Of a DNA stretch of 6,466 nt, positions 1 to 5,980 are shown piece by piece; position 1 is the first letter of the stretch, and the number at the start of each line of letters is the position of its first letter. Under the pieces are notes generated by a model. That model ran no database searches. It had not been told where the DNA came from and saw nothing but the letters and a program-made list of their open reading frames with translations. Both the position numbers and the translations under genes were made by a program. The stretch is from contig JAFGTK010000341.1 of assembly GCA_016934135.1 (NCBI GenBank), positions 1 through 6,466 of the forward strand, written 5' to 3'. The stretch is from Deltaproteobacteria bacterium (GTDB taxonomy: Bacteria > Desulfobacterota > Desulfomonilia > UBA1062).

Positions 1-549
1 CCCACAAAGGCACTGTCAGGACCGCGAAAGATAGATCCCCGCAGGTGTATTTCCTATTTGTCGTATTTTGGCCCTGACATTACCCCCATGGAACTCCGTG
101 AGCCCATGGGCATGTATATCTACGGGTGCGACCGCTGTCAGAATGTGTGCCCGAGAAATGCCCCATGGCTGGCCCAGGAACTGAACATGAACACTAAGGT
201 GATCCTCATGGCAGGAGATTTCGATCTTTCGAAGCTGCTGCACATGGACAGGGAATATTTTGAAGCTAAAATCTGGCCGCACATGTTCTATGCGGGCGCC
301 GAAGGGATCTGGCGCTGGAAGATGAATGTAGCCAGGGTCATGGGAAACAGCCTCGATAAACAATACATACCCGATCTCAAAAGAGCACTCCGGGAAAATA
401 CCGACGAACGGGTACAGGGCATGGCAGCCTGGGCGCTCGGCCGTATCGGCGGAGCGGATGCCCGCTCAGCATTACAGGAATTTGAGAAACAAAGCAAAGG
501 CCTGCTCAGCAATGAGATTCATCTTGCCCTTCAGCAATGCTCTGTCTGA
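1..549 (+). CDS. QueG-like (epoxyqueuosine reductase family) iron-sulfur protein, C-terminal part; 5' end outside window
   Basis: The frame is open from the first base to a TGA at 547-549, so the gene starts upstream. Numbering codons from base 1, a CISYL segment has Cys16, followed by GCDRCQNVCPRN with Cys43, Cys46 and Cys50. This matches the second half of the dicluster [4Fe-4S] pattern of QueG, including the E-x-R-x-x-M-G lead-in. After it comes W-R-W-K-M-N-V-A-R-V-M-G-N and a HEAT-like helical repeat (about residues 138-170, DERVQGMAAWALGRIGG), as in the QueG tail. QueG is a cytosolic, cobalamin-dependent enzyme that reduces epoxyqueuosine to queuosine in tRNA; its cobalamin domain would lie upstream and is unseen. 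The stretch between the cysteine motif and the HEAT repeat diverges from standard QueG, so a paralogue with another reductive role is possible. The family is fairly sure; the exact function is not. Confidence 0.8.
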   Translation, partial: PTKALSGPRKIDPRRCISYLSYFGPDITPMELREPMGMYIYGCDRCQNVCPRNAPWLAQELNMNTKVILMAGDFDLSKLLHMDREYFEAKIWPHMFYAGAEGIWRWKMNVARVMGNSLDKQYIPDLKRALRENTDERVQGMAAWALGRIGGADARSALQEFEKQSKGLLSNEIHLALQQCSV

Positions 550-693
550 GACGATGTGTCTCCAATAATGAGAAGGTGAAACGAAAACACCAGCACTGAT
601 AATGAGAGATGTATATAATTCTATGAAAAGGAATGCATGAAAACCCCTGCCACAGGAAGAATCGCTGGTAAGAATATAATGAAAGAGGATGAA

Positions 694-711
694 AAAAGGT
701 ATATTCCTTTT
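694..711. repeat. Short inverted repeat AAAAGG-N6-CCTTTT, possible operator
   Basis: Perfect 6-bp arms at 694-699 and 706-711 flank the spacer TATATT. The right arm touches the -35 box of the promoter proposed at 710-737, a position where a regulator, possibly the downstream PAS-LuxR protein acting on itself, could bind. Arms this short and A/T-rich can arise by chance, so this is only a candidate. Confidence 0.25.
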
Positions 712-737
712 GATAGCATGATGACAAGGTATAGAAT
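710..737 (+). promoter_or_regulatory. Candidate sigma-70-type promoter for the regulator-reductase pair
   Basis: TTGATA (710-715, 5/6 match to TTGACA) is followed after 16 bases by TAGAAT (732-737, 5/6 match to TATAAT). Transcription would begin near 744, leaving a leader of about 50-65 bases before the regulator. A second -10-like TATAAT at 614-619 has no convincing -35. The assignment rests on consensus matching only. Confidence 0.45.
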
Positions 738-793
738 ATAAGACACCCTTGTTGGAGACAGACAAATGAAATCCACACAGAAGAATCTGCGCT

Positions 794-2095
794 ATGATCA
801 GGGATGATATGAAAGAACGCTTCGAAGGAAAACCCGGACAGGCGCAAAGTACCCTTTTCAAGGCCTGGGAACAGAAGATTGAACAGTCGGGATCCAAAGA
901 GATAGGTGCGGCAGAGCTGGCTGCGTTTCAGGCCGTATTTACCGGAATGATCGAGATCTTGCATAATAGGGCTGGTGCAGGGAAGGCAGAATCTGTTCAT
1001 CAGCTCATGGAGGACCTTTCCGTCAGCGCTCTTGCCGTTGATCAGGCCGCAGTATGCCGGCAAAGCGGCATGTCTTTAGTCAGGTTCGTGTATCTATTCA
1101 AAGCCATGGTAAACGTTTGTGAAGAATACATTATGGACCACGACAGCAGCATCGAGGAAAAGATCCTGTATCTCACGGCCCTGCACAGGGTGGCGGACAG
1201 GCTGGAGTACGCAGTGATCGAGGACTGGCACTTGTCAGATGGTGACAGAACCCATGATCAGCATGGTACGGAAAAGATGCGCAGCGCCATATTCCAGTCG
1301 GTAGGCGAGGGGATTCTGCTTGTGGATGAAGATATGGAGGTTGTGAAGGCTAACCATCAGGCCAGCGAGATATATGGACTGTCCAGGGAAAATCTGATCG
1401 GTGCGGATATCCAGAGCCTCACTGACCGGCCCGGAGCAGAAAAACTCAAGGCCTTTTTTAATGAGTTGATCGAGGGTCAGAGATTGAGTGCCGAGATCGC
1501 AGGAATATATGTTGACGGACGGATGTTCCCCACACGGACAACTGTTACCCGAATAGATCTTGACGGCAGGCGATTATGGACCATAGTGGTGCTGGACACC
1601 ACTGAAGAAAAGGCCCTTGAAAACCGGCTGCGCCATGAAAAAATACAGACCGAAGAGATGAACCTGACACTGAAGAACGTCCTCAAGAGTATCGAGAGCG
1701 ACCGCAGAGATTTTGAGAAGTCCATATCAGTCAAAATCAAGACCTCTATCCTCCCCGGTCTTGAGAAGATACGCAGAGAATCTGATGCAGGTGTACGAAA
1801 CAGTTATCTCGGCCTCCTTGCCGATCAGCTTGTTGCATTGACCTCGGGGTTTGATGCCGGGATTGATGCAGAGATGCTGAAGCTCACCAGGACCGAGATA
1901 GAGGTCTGCCGCCTTATTCAAAACGGCTTGTCAGGAAAGGAAATCAGCGAAGCCATGAACCTGGCGTTTGAGACGATTCAGACGCACCGGAAGAATATCA
2001 GGAAAAAGCTGAAATTGAGCGGGAAAAAGATCAACCTCAATGCATACCTGACGAACCGGATATGCGAGGCGGATAATAAAGAGAACAATGCATGA
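794..2095 (+). CDS. PAS-domain LuxR/GerE-type one-component transcriptional regulator
   Basis: This 433-residue protein is a cytosolic DNA-binding regulator. Residues about 10-145 form an all-helical N-terminal domain resembling the RsbRD-type sensor fold. Residues about 162-270 are a PAS domain (IFQSVGEGILLVDED, then N-x-x-A-x-x-x-Y-G followed by L-I-G, ending V-V-L-D-T-T-E-E-K). Residues about 270-312 are a charged coiled-coil linker. Residues about 362-420 are a LuxR/GerE helix-turn-helix (LTRTEIEVCRLIQNGLSGKEI, E-T-I-Q-T-H-R-K-N-I-R-K-K-L) ending KKINLNAYL, a combination common in Desulfobacterota. There is no receiver, kinase or sigma-54 ATPase domain, so it should sense its ligand directly through PAS or the N-terminal domain. 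ATG 794 is the first start after an in-frame TGA at 767. ATG 809 (Met6) has a better Shine-Dalgarno (AGGGA, 800-804) and may be the true start. The stop overlaps the next gene's start, implying coupled translation and a role in controlling that reductase. Confidence 0.88.
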   Translation: MIRDDMKERFEGKPGQAQSTLFKAWEQKIEQSGSKEIGAAELAAFQAVFTGMIEILHNRAGAGKAESVHQLMEDLSVSALAVDQAAVCRQSGMSLVRFVYLFKAMVNVCEEYIMDHDSSIEEKILYLTALHRVADRLEYAVIEDWHLSDGDRTHDQHGTEKMRSAIFQSVGEGILLVDEDMEVVKANHQASEIYGLSRENLIGADIQSLTDRPGAEKLKAFFNELIEGQRLSAEIAGIYVDGRMFPTRTTVTRIDLDGRRLWTIVVLDTTEEKALENRLRHEKIQTEEMNLTLKNVLKSIESDRRDFEKSISVKIKTSILPGLEKIRRESDAGVRNSYLGLLADQLVALTSGFDAGIDAEMLKLTRTEIEVCRLIQNGLSGKEISEAMNLAFETIQTHRKNIRKKLKLSGKKINLNAYLTNRICEADNKENNA

Positions 2096-3531
2096 TGAAA
2101 AAAAGAACCATATCTCTGGAGCAACCAATGTGGAATGAAGAATATGATATCGTGATCATCGGCTCGGGCTTTGCGGGTCTGGCTGCAGCACTCGAAGCTT
2201 GTAAGACCTGTTCGTCAGTCGTCGTACTTGATAAGATGAGGACTCCCGGCGGAAACTCGGCAATCAGCGGCGGGCTCGTGGCAGCTGCAGGCTCCCCGTT
2301 ACAGGAAAAGGAGGGCATAAAAGACTCCCCGGCACTGATGCTGGAAGACATGCTCAGGGCCGGCCTGGATTTCAATACTCCCGCTCTTGCGAAGATTGTG
2401 GCCGAGAGATCCACCGAAACACTGCTGTGGACAATCGAAGAACTTGGTGTCGAATACAAGCCGAATCTGAACCATCTGGGAGGGCATAGTGTCCCCCGTA
2501 CCTATAACACAACAAACACCTCAGGATCAGGGATTATAAAACCAATGCTGGCCAAGTGCAGGGACAAAGGCATACCCATACGTCTCAAGATGCTGCTTCA
2601 GCGTTTCATTGCTGATGAAAAAGGGGTTATCCAGGGTGTCGAAGTGCGGAAGGGATATCTCTTCCCCAACGAGGCAAGTGGGGAGACATGGCGGATAAGG
2701 GCCAGGAAGGCCGTTATTGTCGCCACCGGCGGCTTCAGCCAGGATATCAAGTTCCGTCTGACACAGAACCCTATTCTTACACAGGAGATCGAAAGCACCA
2801 ATCAGCCGGGGGCAACCGCTGAAGGTCTCGTGGCTGCGCTCAAGGCGGGTGCAACCCCGACTCAGCTCTCACTGATCCAGCTTGGACCGTGGGCATCGCG
2901 TGATGAAGAGGGCTTTGGTGTCGGTTCCATGTTTTCAATGCTTGCCGGATTCCCCTATGGCATCCTGATCGATCTCAAGACCGGCAGGCGGTTCGTCAAT
3001 GAACTTTCCGACCGCAAACTTCTCGTTGATGCAATGCTGAATACCGGCAGAGAATCTTTGGCGATTGTTGACAGCGTGGGCGTGAAATATGCGTCAACCC
3101 TGAATAAATGTCTGAAGCGTGGCGTAGTAAAGCAGTATGAAGCCATCGATGAACTGGCGCATGCAAACCGGATTCCTCTTGCCGCACTGCTTGAAACGAT
3201 CAGAACATATAATGAGAATGTGTCAAAAGGGGTGGATGAGGATTTCGGGAAGCCCATACCCGACGACCTTTTTCCAATTGAAAATCCCCCGTACTATTCC
3301 ATCCGCCTGATCTCAAAGGTTCACCATTGCATGGGCGGCATTCAGATCAACTCGAGGGCACAGGTGTTAAACATAGAAACACACCTGCCGATCAGGAGAT
3401 TTTATGCGGCAGGAGAAATTACCGGCGGCATCCACGGGGCCAGCCGTCTCGGCAGCAATGCAATCACCGATTGCCTGGTATTCGGCCGTATTGCAGGTCG
3501 AAATGCAGCAAAGGAGCGCACGCGAACATGA
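2092..3531 (+). CDS. Leaderless FAD-dependent reductase, flavocytochrome c/fumarate reductase flavoprotein family (cytosolic paralogue)
   Basis: This 479-residue FAD_binding_2-type flavoprotein should transfer hydride to or from an unsaturated, probably carboxylated, substrate. Its N-terminal dinucleotide-binding site is YDIVIIGSGFAGLAAA (residues 18-33), followed by GGNSAISGG (53-61). A second FAD segment is ATGGFSQD (211-218), then STNQPGA (235-241). The catalytic region has QLGPWAS (263-269), GRRFVNE (298-304, with Arg300 matching the FccA catalytic Arg), HHCMGG (411-416) and GASRLGSNAITD (449-460). The FccA residues corresponding to His365, Glu378 and Arg381 appear replaced. There is no signal peptide, no CxxCH haem motif and no FMN_bind domain, so it is a bare flavin subunit in the cytosol. 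It starts within the regulator stop (ATGA, 2092-2095); a second ATG at 2095 is also possible, and AAGAG (2079-2083) is a weak Shine-Dalgarno. It is clearly homologous along its length to the exported protein at 4038-5672. The substrate is unknown. Confidence 0.88.
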   Translation: MMKKRTISLEQPMWNEEYDIVIIGSGFAGLAAALEACKTCSSVVVLDKMRTPGGNSAISGGLVAAAGSPLQEKEGIKDSPALMLEDMLRAGLDFNTPALAKIVAERSTETLLWTIEELGVEYKPNLNHLGGHSVPRTYNTTNTSGSGIIKPMLAKCRDKGIPIRLKMLLQRFIADEKGVIQGVEVRKGYLFPNEASGETWRIRARKAVIVATGGFSQDIKFRLTQNPILTQEIESTNQPGATAEGLVAALKAGATPTQLSLIQLGPWASRDEEGFGVGSMFSMLAGFPYGILIDLKTGRRFVNELSDRKLLVDAMLNTGRESLAIVDSVGVKYASTLNKCLKRGVVKQYEAIDELAHANRIPLAALLETIRTYNENVSKGVDEDFGKPIPDDLFPIENPPYYSIRLISKVHHCMGGIQINSRAQVLNIETHLPIRRFYAAGEITGGIHGASRLGSNAITDCLVFGRIAGRNAAKERTRT

Positions 3532-3600
3532 TCTGCCCTGTCGGTGCGATCTGTTGATCGAGGCAGTCCTCGTTCTGATACAGTAACTGATCATATGATT

Positions 3601-3636
3601 GGTTTTATCGGGTATATTAAAATACCCGATAAAACC
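3601..3636. repeat. Perfect 15-bp inverted repeat (hairpin), terminator or operator
   Basis: GGTTTTATCGGGTAT (3601-3615) is an exact reverse complement of ATACCCGATAAAACC (3622-3636), around a 6-base loop ATTAAA. It lies 69 bases after the cytosolic reductase stop, a usual place for a terminator. No T-tract follows on either strand, so it is not a canonical intrinsic terminator. It could instead stabilise the mRNA 3' end or act as a DNA operator; its inner TTATCGGGTAT recurs at 5929-5939, which favours a protein-binding role. Confidence 0.75.
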
Positions 3637-3724
3637 CCGATTGATCCCCTACGATAACCCTTTTCGCTAGTGTATATTTCTACCCGAAATGAATCCCATC
3701 ATGCAGAAGAAGAACAGCGGTAGA

Positions 3725-3752
3725 GTTCATGAACCAGATCAAGGGGTTCATG
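3725..3752. repeat. GTTCATGAAC palindrome plus overlapping inverted repeat, possible operator
   Basis: GTTCATGAAC (3725-3734) is a perfect 10-bp palindrome. Its CATGAACC (3728-3735) is also the exact reverse complement of GGTTCATG (3745-3752) across 9 bases. A further GTTCAT lies at 3864-3869. The cluster sits about 300 bases before the exported reductase and could be a binding site or a leader RNA stem. The evidence is sequence symmetry only. Confidence 0.3.
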
Positions 3753-4020
3753 TGACAGTACTTTCACACTCCTCCGTTCTCAAGCCCCTGCACATGCCTG
3801 CCAGATCACGCGGAAACTCAGCCGGTCTTCTTCAGGAAACCCACATTGCGGAACAAACTCCATGTTCATATTCCAGAGATCAGGAAAATTCACTCTCGAT
3901 ATTGTCCTGCATGTGCAGCGGGCTTATTTTTTCCCCTGGGCTTTATGAAAGAGGAAACATCAGCGCCGATAGATCACCAACGGCTGGAATGTATCCAGCG
4001 TAGACCAGAAAATATTATAA

Positions 4021-4030
4021 GAAGGGAGAG
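4021..4030 (+). promoter_or_regulatory. Ribosome binding site fixing the start of the exported reductase
   Basis: GAAGGGAGAG carries a strong Shine-Dalgarno core (GGGAG, 4024-4028) nine bases before ATG 4038. The reading frame stays open upstream to 3846, so this site, together with the Tat signal that begins just after Met 4038, decides the start. Confidence 0.8.
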
Positions 4031-4037
4031 TTTAGCC

Positions 4038-5672
4038 ATGAAGAAAAAGAAGAATGCATCAGAGACACTGGGCGGAACTTTGGAGGCAGCCACTACCAGA
4101 CGTGATTTTCTCAAGAAGGGAACCATTGCCGGTGCAGTGGCAGCGGGCGGTCTTATGACGTTGATGCCCGGAAAGGGTGAAGCAAGGACTCAGCCGGTTC
4201 CTCCGAAATGGGACAAGGAGTACGACATCATAGTGATCGGCAGCGGGTTTGCAGGGCTTGCAGCGGCAATCTCCGCCAAGGAGGCAGGGGAAGACGTCAT
4301 CATCCTGGAGAAGATGCCGGTAAACGGCGGCAACTCAATCATCAACGGCGGCCTTCTTGCTTCCGTGAATTCAAAACTGCAGGCAAAGGAAGGCGTCAAA
4401 GACTCCGTGGATATCTATGTCAACGACCTCCTCAAGGCTGGACGAGGGCTCAACCATGTTGAACTCATCAAGATGGTGGCAATCGAAGGGTCTGACCTGC
4501 CTGAGTGGACGGCGGAACGCGGTGTAAAATGGAACCCGACGCTTCAGCACCTTGGCGGCCATTCAGTGCCGAGGACATTCCTTACTACAAATTCCTCCGG
4601 TTCTGGAATTGTGAAGCCGCTGACCGACTATTACACCGGCAAGCTCGGAGGGAAGTTGCAGAAGAAGACAAAGGTTGTTGGATTCGTGAGGGAAGACACC
4701 GATGCAAAGCCGAATGACAGGGTGCTGGGTGTTGCAGTGCTCGAGAACTATGCATTTGACTTCAAGGCAACAGACGGAGACAGATCGAACACCTCGGGTA
4801 AAAAGAAGTTTTACAAGGCGCGCAAGGGTGTTGTGGTTGCCAGCGGCGGATTCAGCCAGGATCCCTTTATGCGTGGAGTTCAGCAGCCGGCCCTTGCCAA
4901 GCCTACAGATCAGATCGACAGCACCAACCAACCAGGAGCCACTGGCGAAGTAATGGAAAACCTGTTCAAGATAGGCGCCGTTCCGGTGCATCTGAGTTGG
5001 ATCCAGAACGGTCCCTGGGCCTCACCGAATGAAAAGGGTTTCGGCGTCGGCTCATCATACCAGATCGCAGCAGGCTTCAGGTTCGGTATCATGATCGACA
5101 AGAAAACGGGAAAGCGGTTCGTCAATGAGCTGGCTGACAGGAAAACACGTGCCGATGCCATGTTCAAGGTGATTGGAGATCCCAAGAAGCCAAGCTACCC
5201 CTTTACCATTGCCGACAGTGATGAAGGTGTACTGGCCGCGCAGACTCTTGACAAGTGCCTGGAGAGAAAAGTTGTTTTGAAATTCGACAGTATCGAAGCC
5301 GTTGCAGAGCACTTCAATGTACCCCTGGCGCCATTCAAGGCACAGATCAAGGAATACAACGAAGGAGTAAAGGCGGGCAAAGACGAGTTCGGTAAACCCA
5401 TCGACAAGTTCATCAAGCCCATTGAAAAGGCCCCGTTCTACGTGATGGAAGGCGTACCTAAGCCGCACCACACCATGGGAGGCGTTATGATCAACTCAAA
5501 GGGCGAGGTGCTCGACACGGAAACCGGCAACCCGATCCCGGGACTCTATGCTGCAGGAGAGGTTGTCGGCGGACCTCACGGTGCAAGCAGGCTCGGAAGC
5601 TGCGCCATACCGGATTGTCTGGTCTTTGGCAGGATCTGCGGGAAGAACGTTTCCAAGCTGAAAGCATGGTGA
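4038..5672 (+). CDS. Tat-exported FAD-dependent reductase, flavocytochrome c/fumarate reductase flavoprotein family (periplasmic paralogue)
   Basis: This is a 544-residue precursor. A twin-arginine signal (TTRRDFLKKG, Arg21-Arg22) is followed by a hydrophobic stretch (about 29-43) and a likely cleavage after GEA at 49, so the protein should fold with FAD in the cytosol and be exported. The mature part has EYDIIVIGSGFAGLAAA (61-77), GGNSIINGG (97-105), ASGGFSQD (268-275), STNQPGA (295-301), QNGPWAS (323-329), GKRFVNE (358-364, Arg360 as the likely catalytic Arg), HHTMGG (477-482) and GASRLG (515-520). It resembles the leaderless protein at 2092-3531 throughout and has about 13 extra residues near 218-262. 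Like that protein, it lacks the equivalents of FccA His365, Glu378 and Arg381. No CxxCH or FMN_bind domain is present, so a separate cytochrome or membrane quinol oxidase must supply electrons if it acts as a respiratory reductase. A single-gene transcript is suggested by the long gap upstream and the hairpin downstream. The family is sure; the substrate is unknown. Confidence 0.9.
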   Translation: MKKKKNASETLGGTLEAATTRRDFLKKGTIAGAVAAGGLMTLMPGKGEARTQPVPPKWDKEYDIIVIGSGFAGLAAAISAKEAGEDVIILEKMPVNGGNSIINGGLLASVNSKLQAKEGVKDSVDIYVNDLLKAGRGLNHVELIKMVAIEGSDLPEWTAERGVKWNPTLQHLGGHSVPRTFLTTNSSGSGIVKPLTDYYTGKLGGKLQKKTKVVGFVREDTDAKPNDRVLGVAVLENYAFDFKATDGDRSNTSGKKKFYKARKGVVVASGGFSQDPFMRGVQQPALAKPTDQIDSTNQPGATGEVMENLFKIGAVPVHLSWIQNGPWASPNEKGFGVGSSYQIAAGFRFGIMIDKKTGKRFVNELADRKTRADAMFKVIGDPKKPSYPFTIADSDEGVLAAQTLDKCLERKVVLKFDSIEAVAEHFNVPLAPFKAQIKEYNEGVKAGKDEFGKPIDKFIKPIEKAPFYVMEGVPKPHHTMGGVMINSKGEVLDTETGNPIPGLYAAGEVVGGPHGASRLGSCAIPDCLVFGRICGKNVSKLKAW

Positions 5673-5703
5673 TAATCAGGTATAACCCCTGACCCCATAA
5701 ACA

Positions 5704-5737
5704 GGTTTGAGGCGGCACCAACGTGCTGCCTCAAACC
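5704..5737. terminator. Terminator-like hairpin after the exported reductase
   Basis: GGTTTGAGGCGGCAC (5704-5718) pairs with GTGCTGCCTCAAACC (5723-5737) around a 4-base loop CAAC, giving 14 Watson-Crick pairs plus one G-U. It starts 31 bases after the reductase stop. The stem is strong and GC-rich, but it is followed by ATTGCCCC rather than a T-tract, so termination might depend on other factors, or the hairpin may protect the 3' end. Confidence 0.65.
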
Positions 5738-5894
5738 ATTGCCCCGGTAACGTACGCATCACTTTGAACCCGGCAAAGAAGATGACTCAAGTGGTGATAT
5801 TTTATCCTGCAGGTACCCTGAAAAACAGGATATCAGGAAGAGATTTTTGCGATAGTCACAGATTCAATCCGTCCATCTCAGCATCATCGTGCCT

Positions 5895-5924
5895 TTGACT
5901 CTACGATAGAAATATTTTTTTACT
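5895..5924 (+). promoter_or_regulatory. Candidate promoter for the double-ACT gene
   Basis: TTGACT (5895-5900, 5/6) is followed after 18 bases by TTTACT (5919-5924, 4/6). Transcription would start near 5931, inside the TTATCGGGTAT motif. A competing -10, TACAAT (5948-5953), lacks a good -35. The match is moderate. Confidence 0.35.
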
Positions 5925-5928
5925 ACCA

Positions 5929-5939
5929 TTATCGGGTAT
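5929..5939. promoter_or_regulatory. TTATCGGGTAT motif, shared with the 3601-3636 hairpin; possible operator
   Basis: These 11 bases are identical to the inner part of the left arm of the perfect hairpin (3605-3615), and their reverse complement occurs in its right arm (3622-3632). Here the motif overlaps the predicted transcription start of the ACT-domain gene, where a bound repressor would block initiation. No protein is known to bind it. Confidence 0.35.
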
Positions 5940-5980
5940 TTTTTCTATACAATCCAGTCATTCTATCCGAGGAGTAGAAT

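Larger units (their letters stand above)
3532..4037. other. 506-base intergenic region between the two reductase genes; no convincing gene
   Basis: No convincing coding sequence lies here. It contains a weak CGAGG-CAGT-CCTCG hairpin (3559-3572), a 10-bp palindrome ATCATATGAT (3590-3599), the perfect 15-bp hairpin at 3601-3636, CTACGATA (3649-3656), TACCCGA (3681-3687), a GTTCAT palindrome cluster (3725-3752) and a Shine-Dalgarno at 4021-4030. I could not place a good sigma-70 or sigma-54 promoter, although the length and the terminator-like hairpin suggest that the exported reductase has its own transcript. TTGATC at 3641-3646 is -35-like without a well-spaced -10. A long untranslated leader with post-transcriptional control is possible. 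Confidence 0.6.
5673..5980. other. 308-base intergenic region with terminator-like hairpin and downstream promoter
   Basis: No gene is supported here. After the hairpin at 5704-5737 there is a weak dyad, TATCCTG (5803-5809) with CAGGATA (5826-5832), enclosing the palindrome CCTGCAGG (5806-5813). Then come a promoter candidate (5895-5924), a TTATCGGGTAT motif (5929-5939), a second -10-like TACAAT (5948-5953), and the ribosome binding site of the ACT-domain gene (GAGGAG, 5969-5974). Confidence 0.6.

Noticed and set aside
472..1063. Minus-strand open frames across the first intergenic region and the start of the regulator
   Set aside because: They overlap two well-supported + strand genes, and their translations are rich in Cys, Phe and Ser without motifs, typical of antisense shadow frames.
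794..2095. Histidine kinase or sigma-54 activator, suggested by the PAS domain
   Set aside because: No kinase H/N/G boxes and no Walker-type ATPase segment are present. The C-terminus is a clear LuxR helix-turn-helix.
2092..3531. Flavocytochrome with its own haem domain
   Set aside because: There is no CxxCH anywhere in the protein. It begins almost directly with the FAD-binding motif.
3689..4003. 104-residue open frame in the gap between the two reductases
   Set aside because: It has no convincing ribosome binding site, its composition is unlike a protein domain, and it overlaps dyad symmetries. It looks like chance.
3846..4037. 64-codon in-frame extension upstream of the exported reductase, giving a 608-residue protein
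   Set aside because: It would bury the Tat signal in the interior of the protein. ATG 4038 has a strong Shine-Dalgarno, and the extension resembles no known domain.
5707..5898. 63-residue open frame after the exported reductase
   Set aside because: It begins inside the terminator-like hairpin, has no Shine-Dalgarno and shows no domain.
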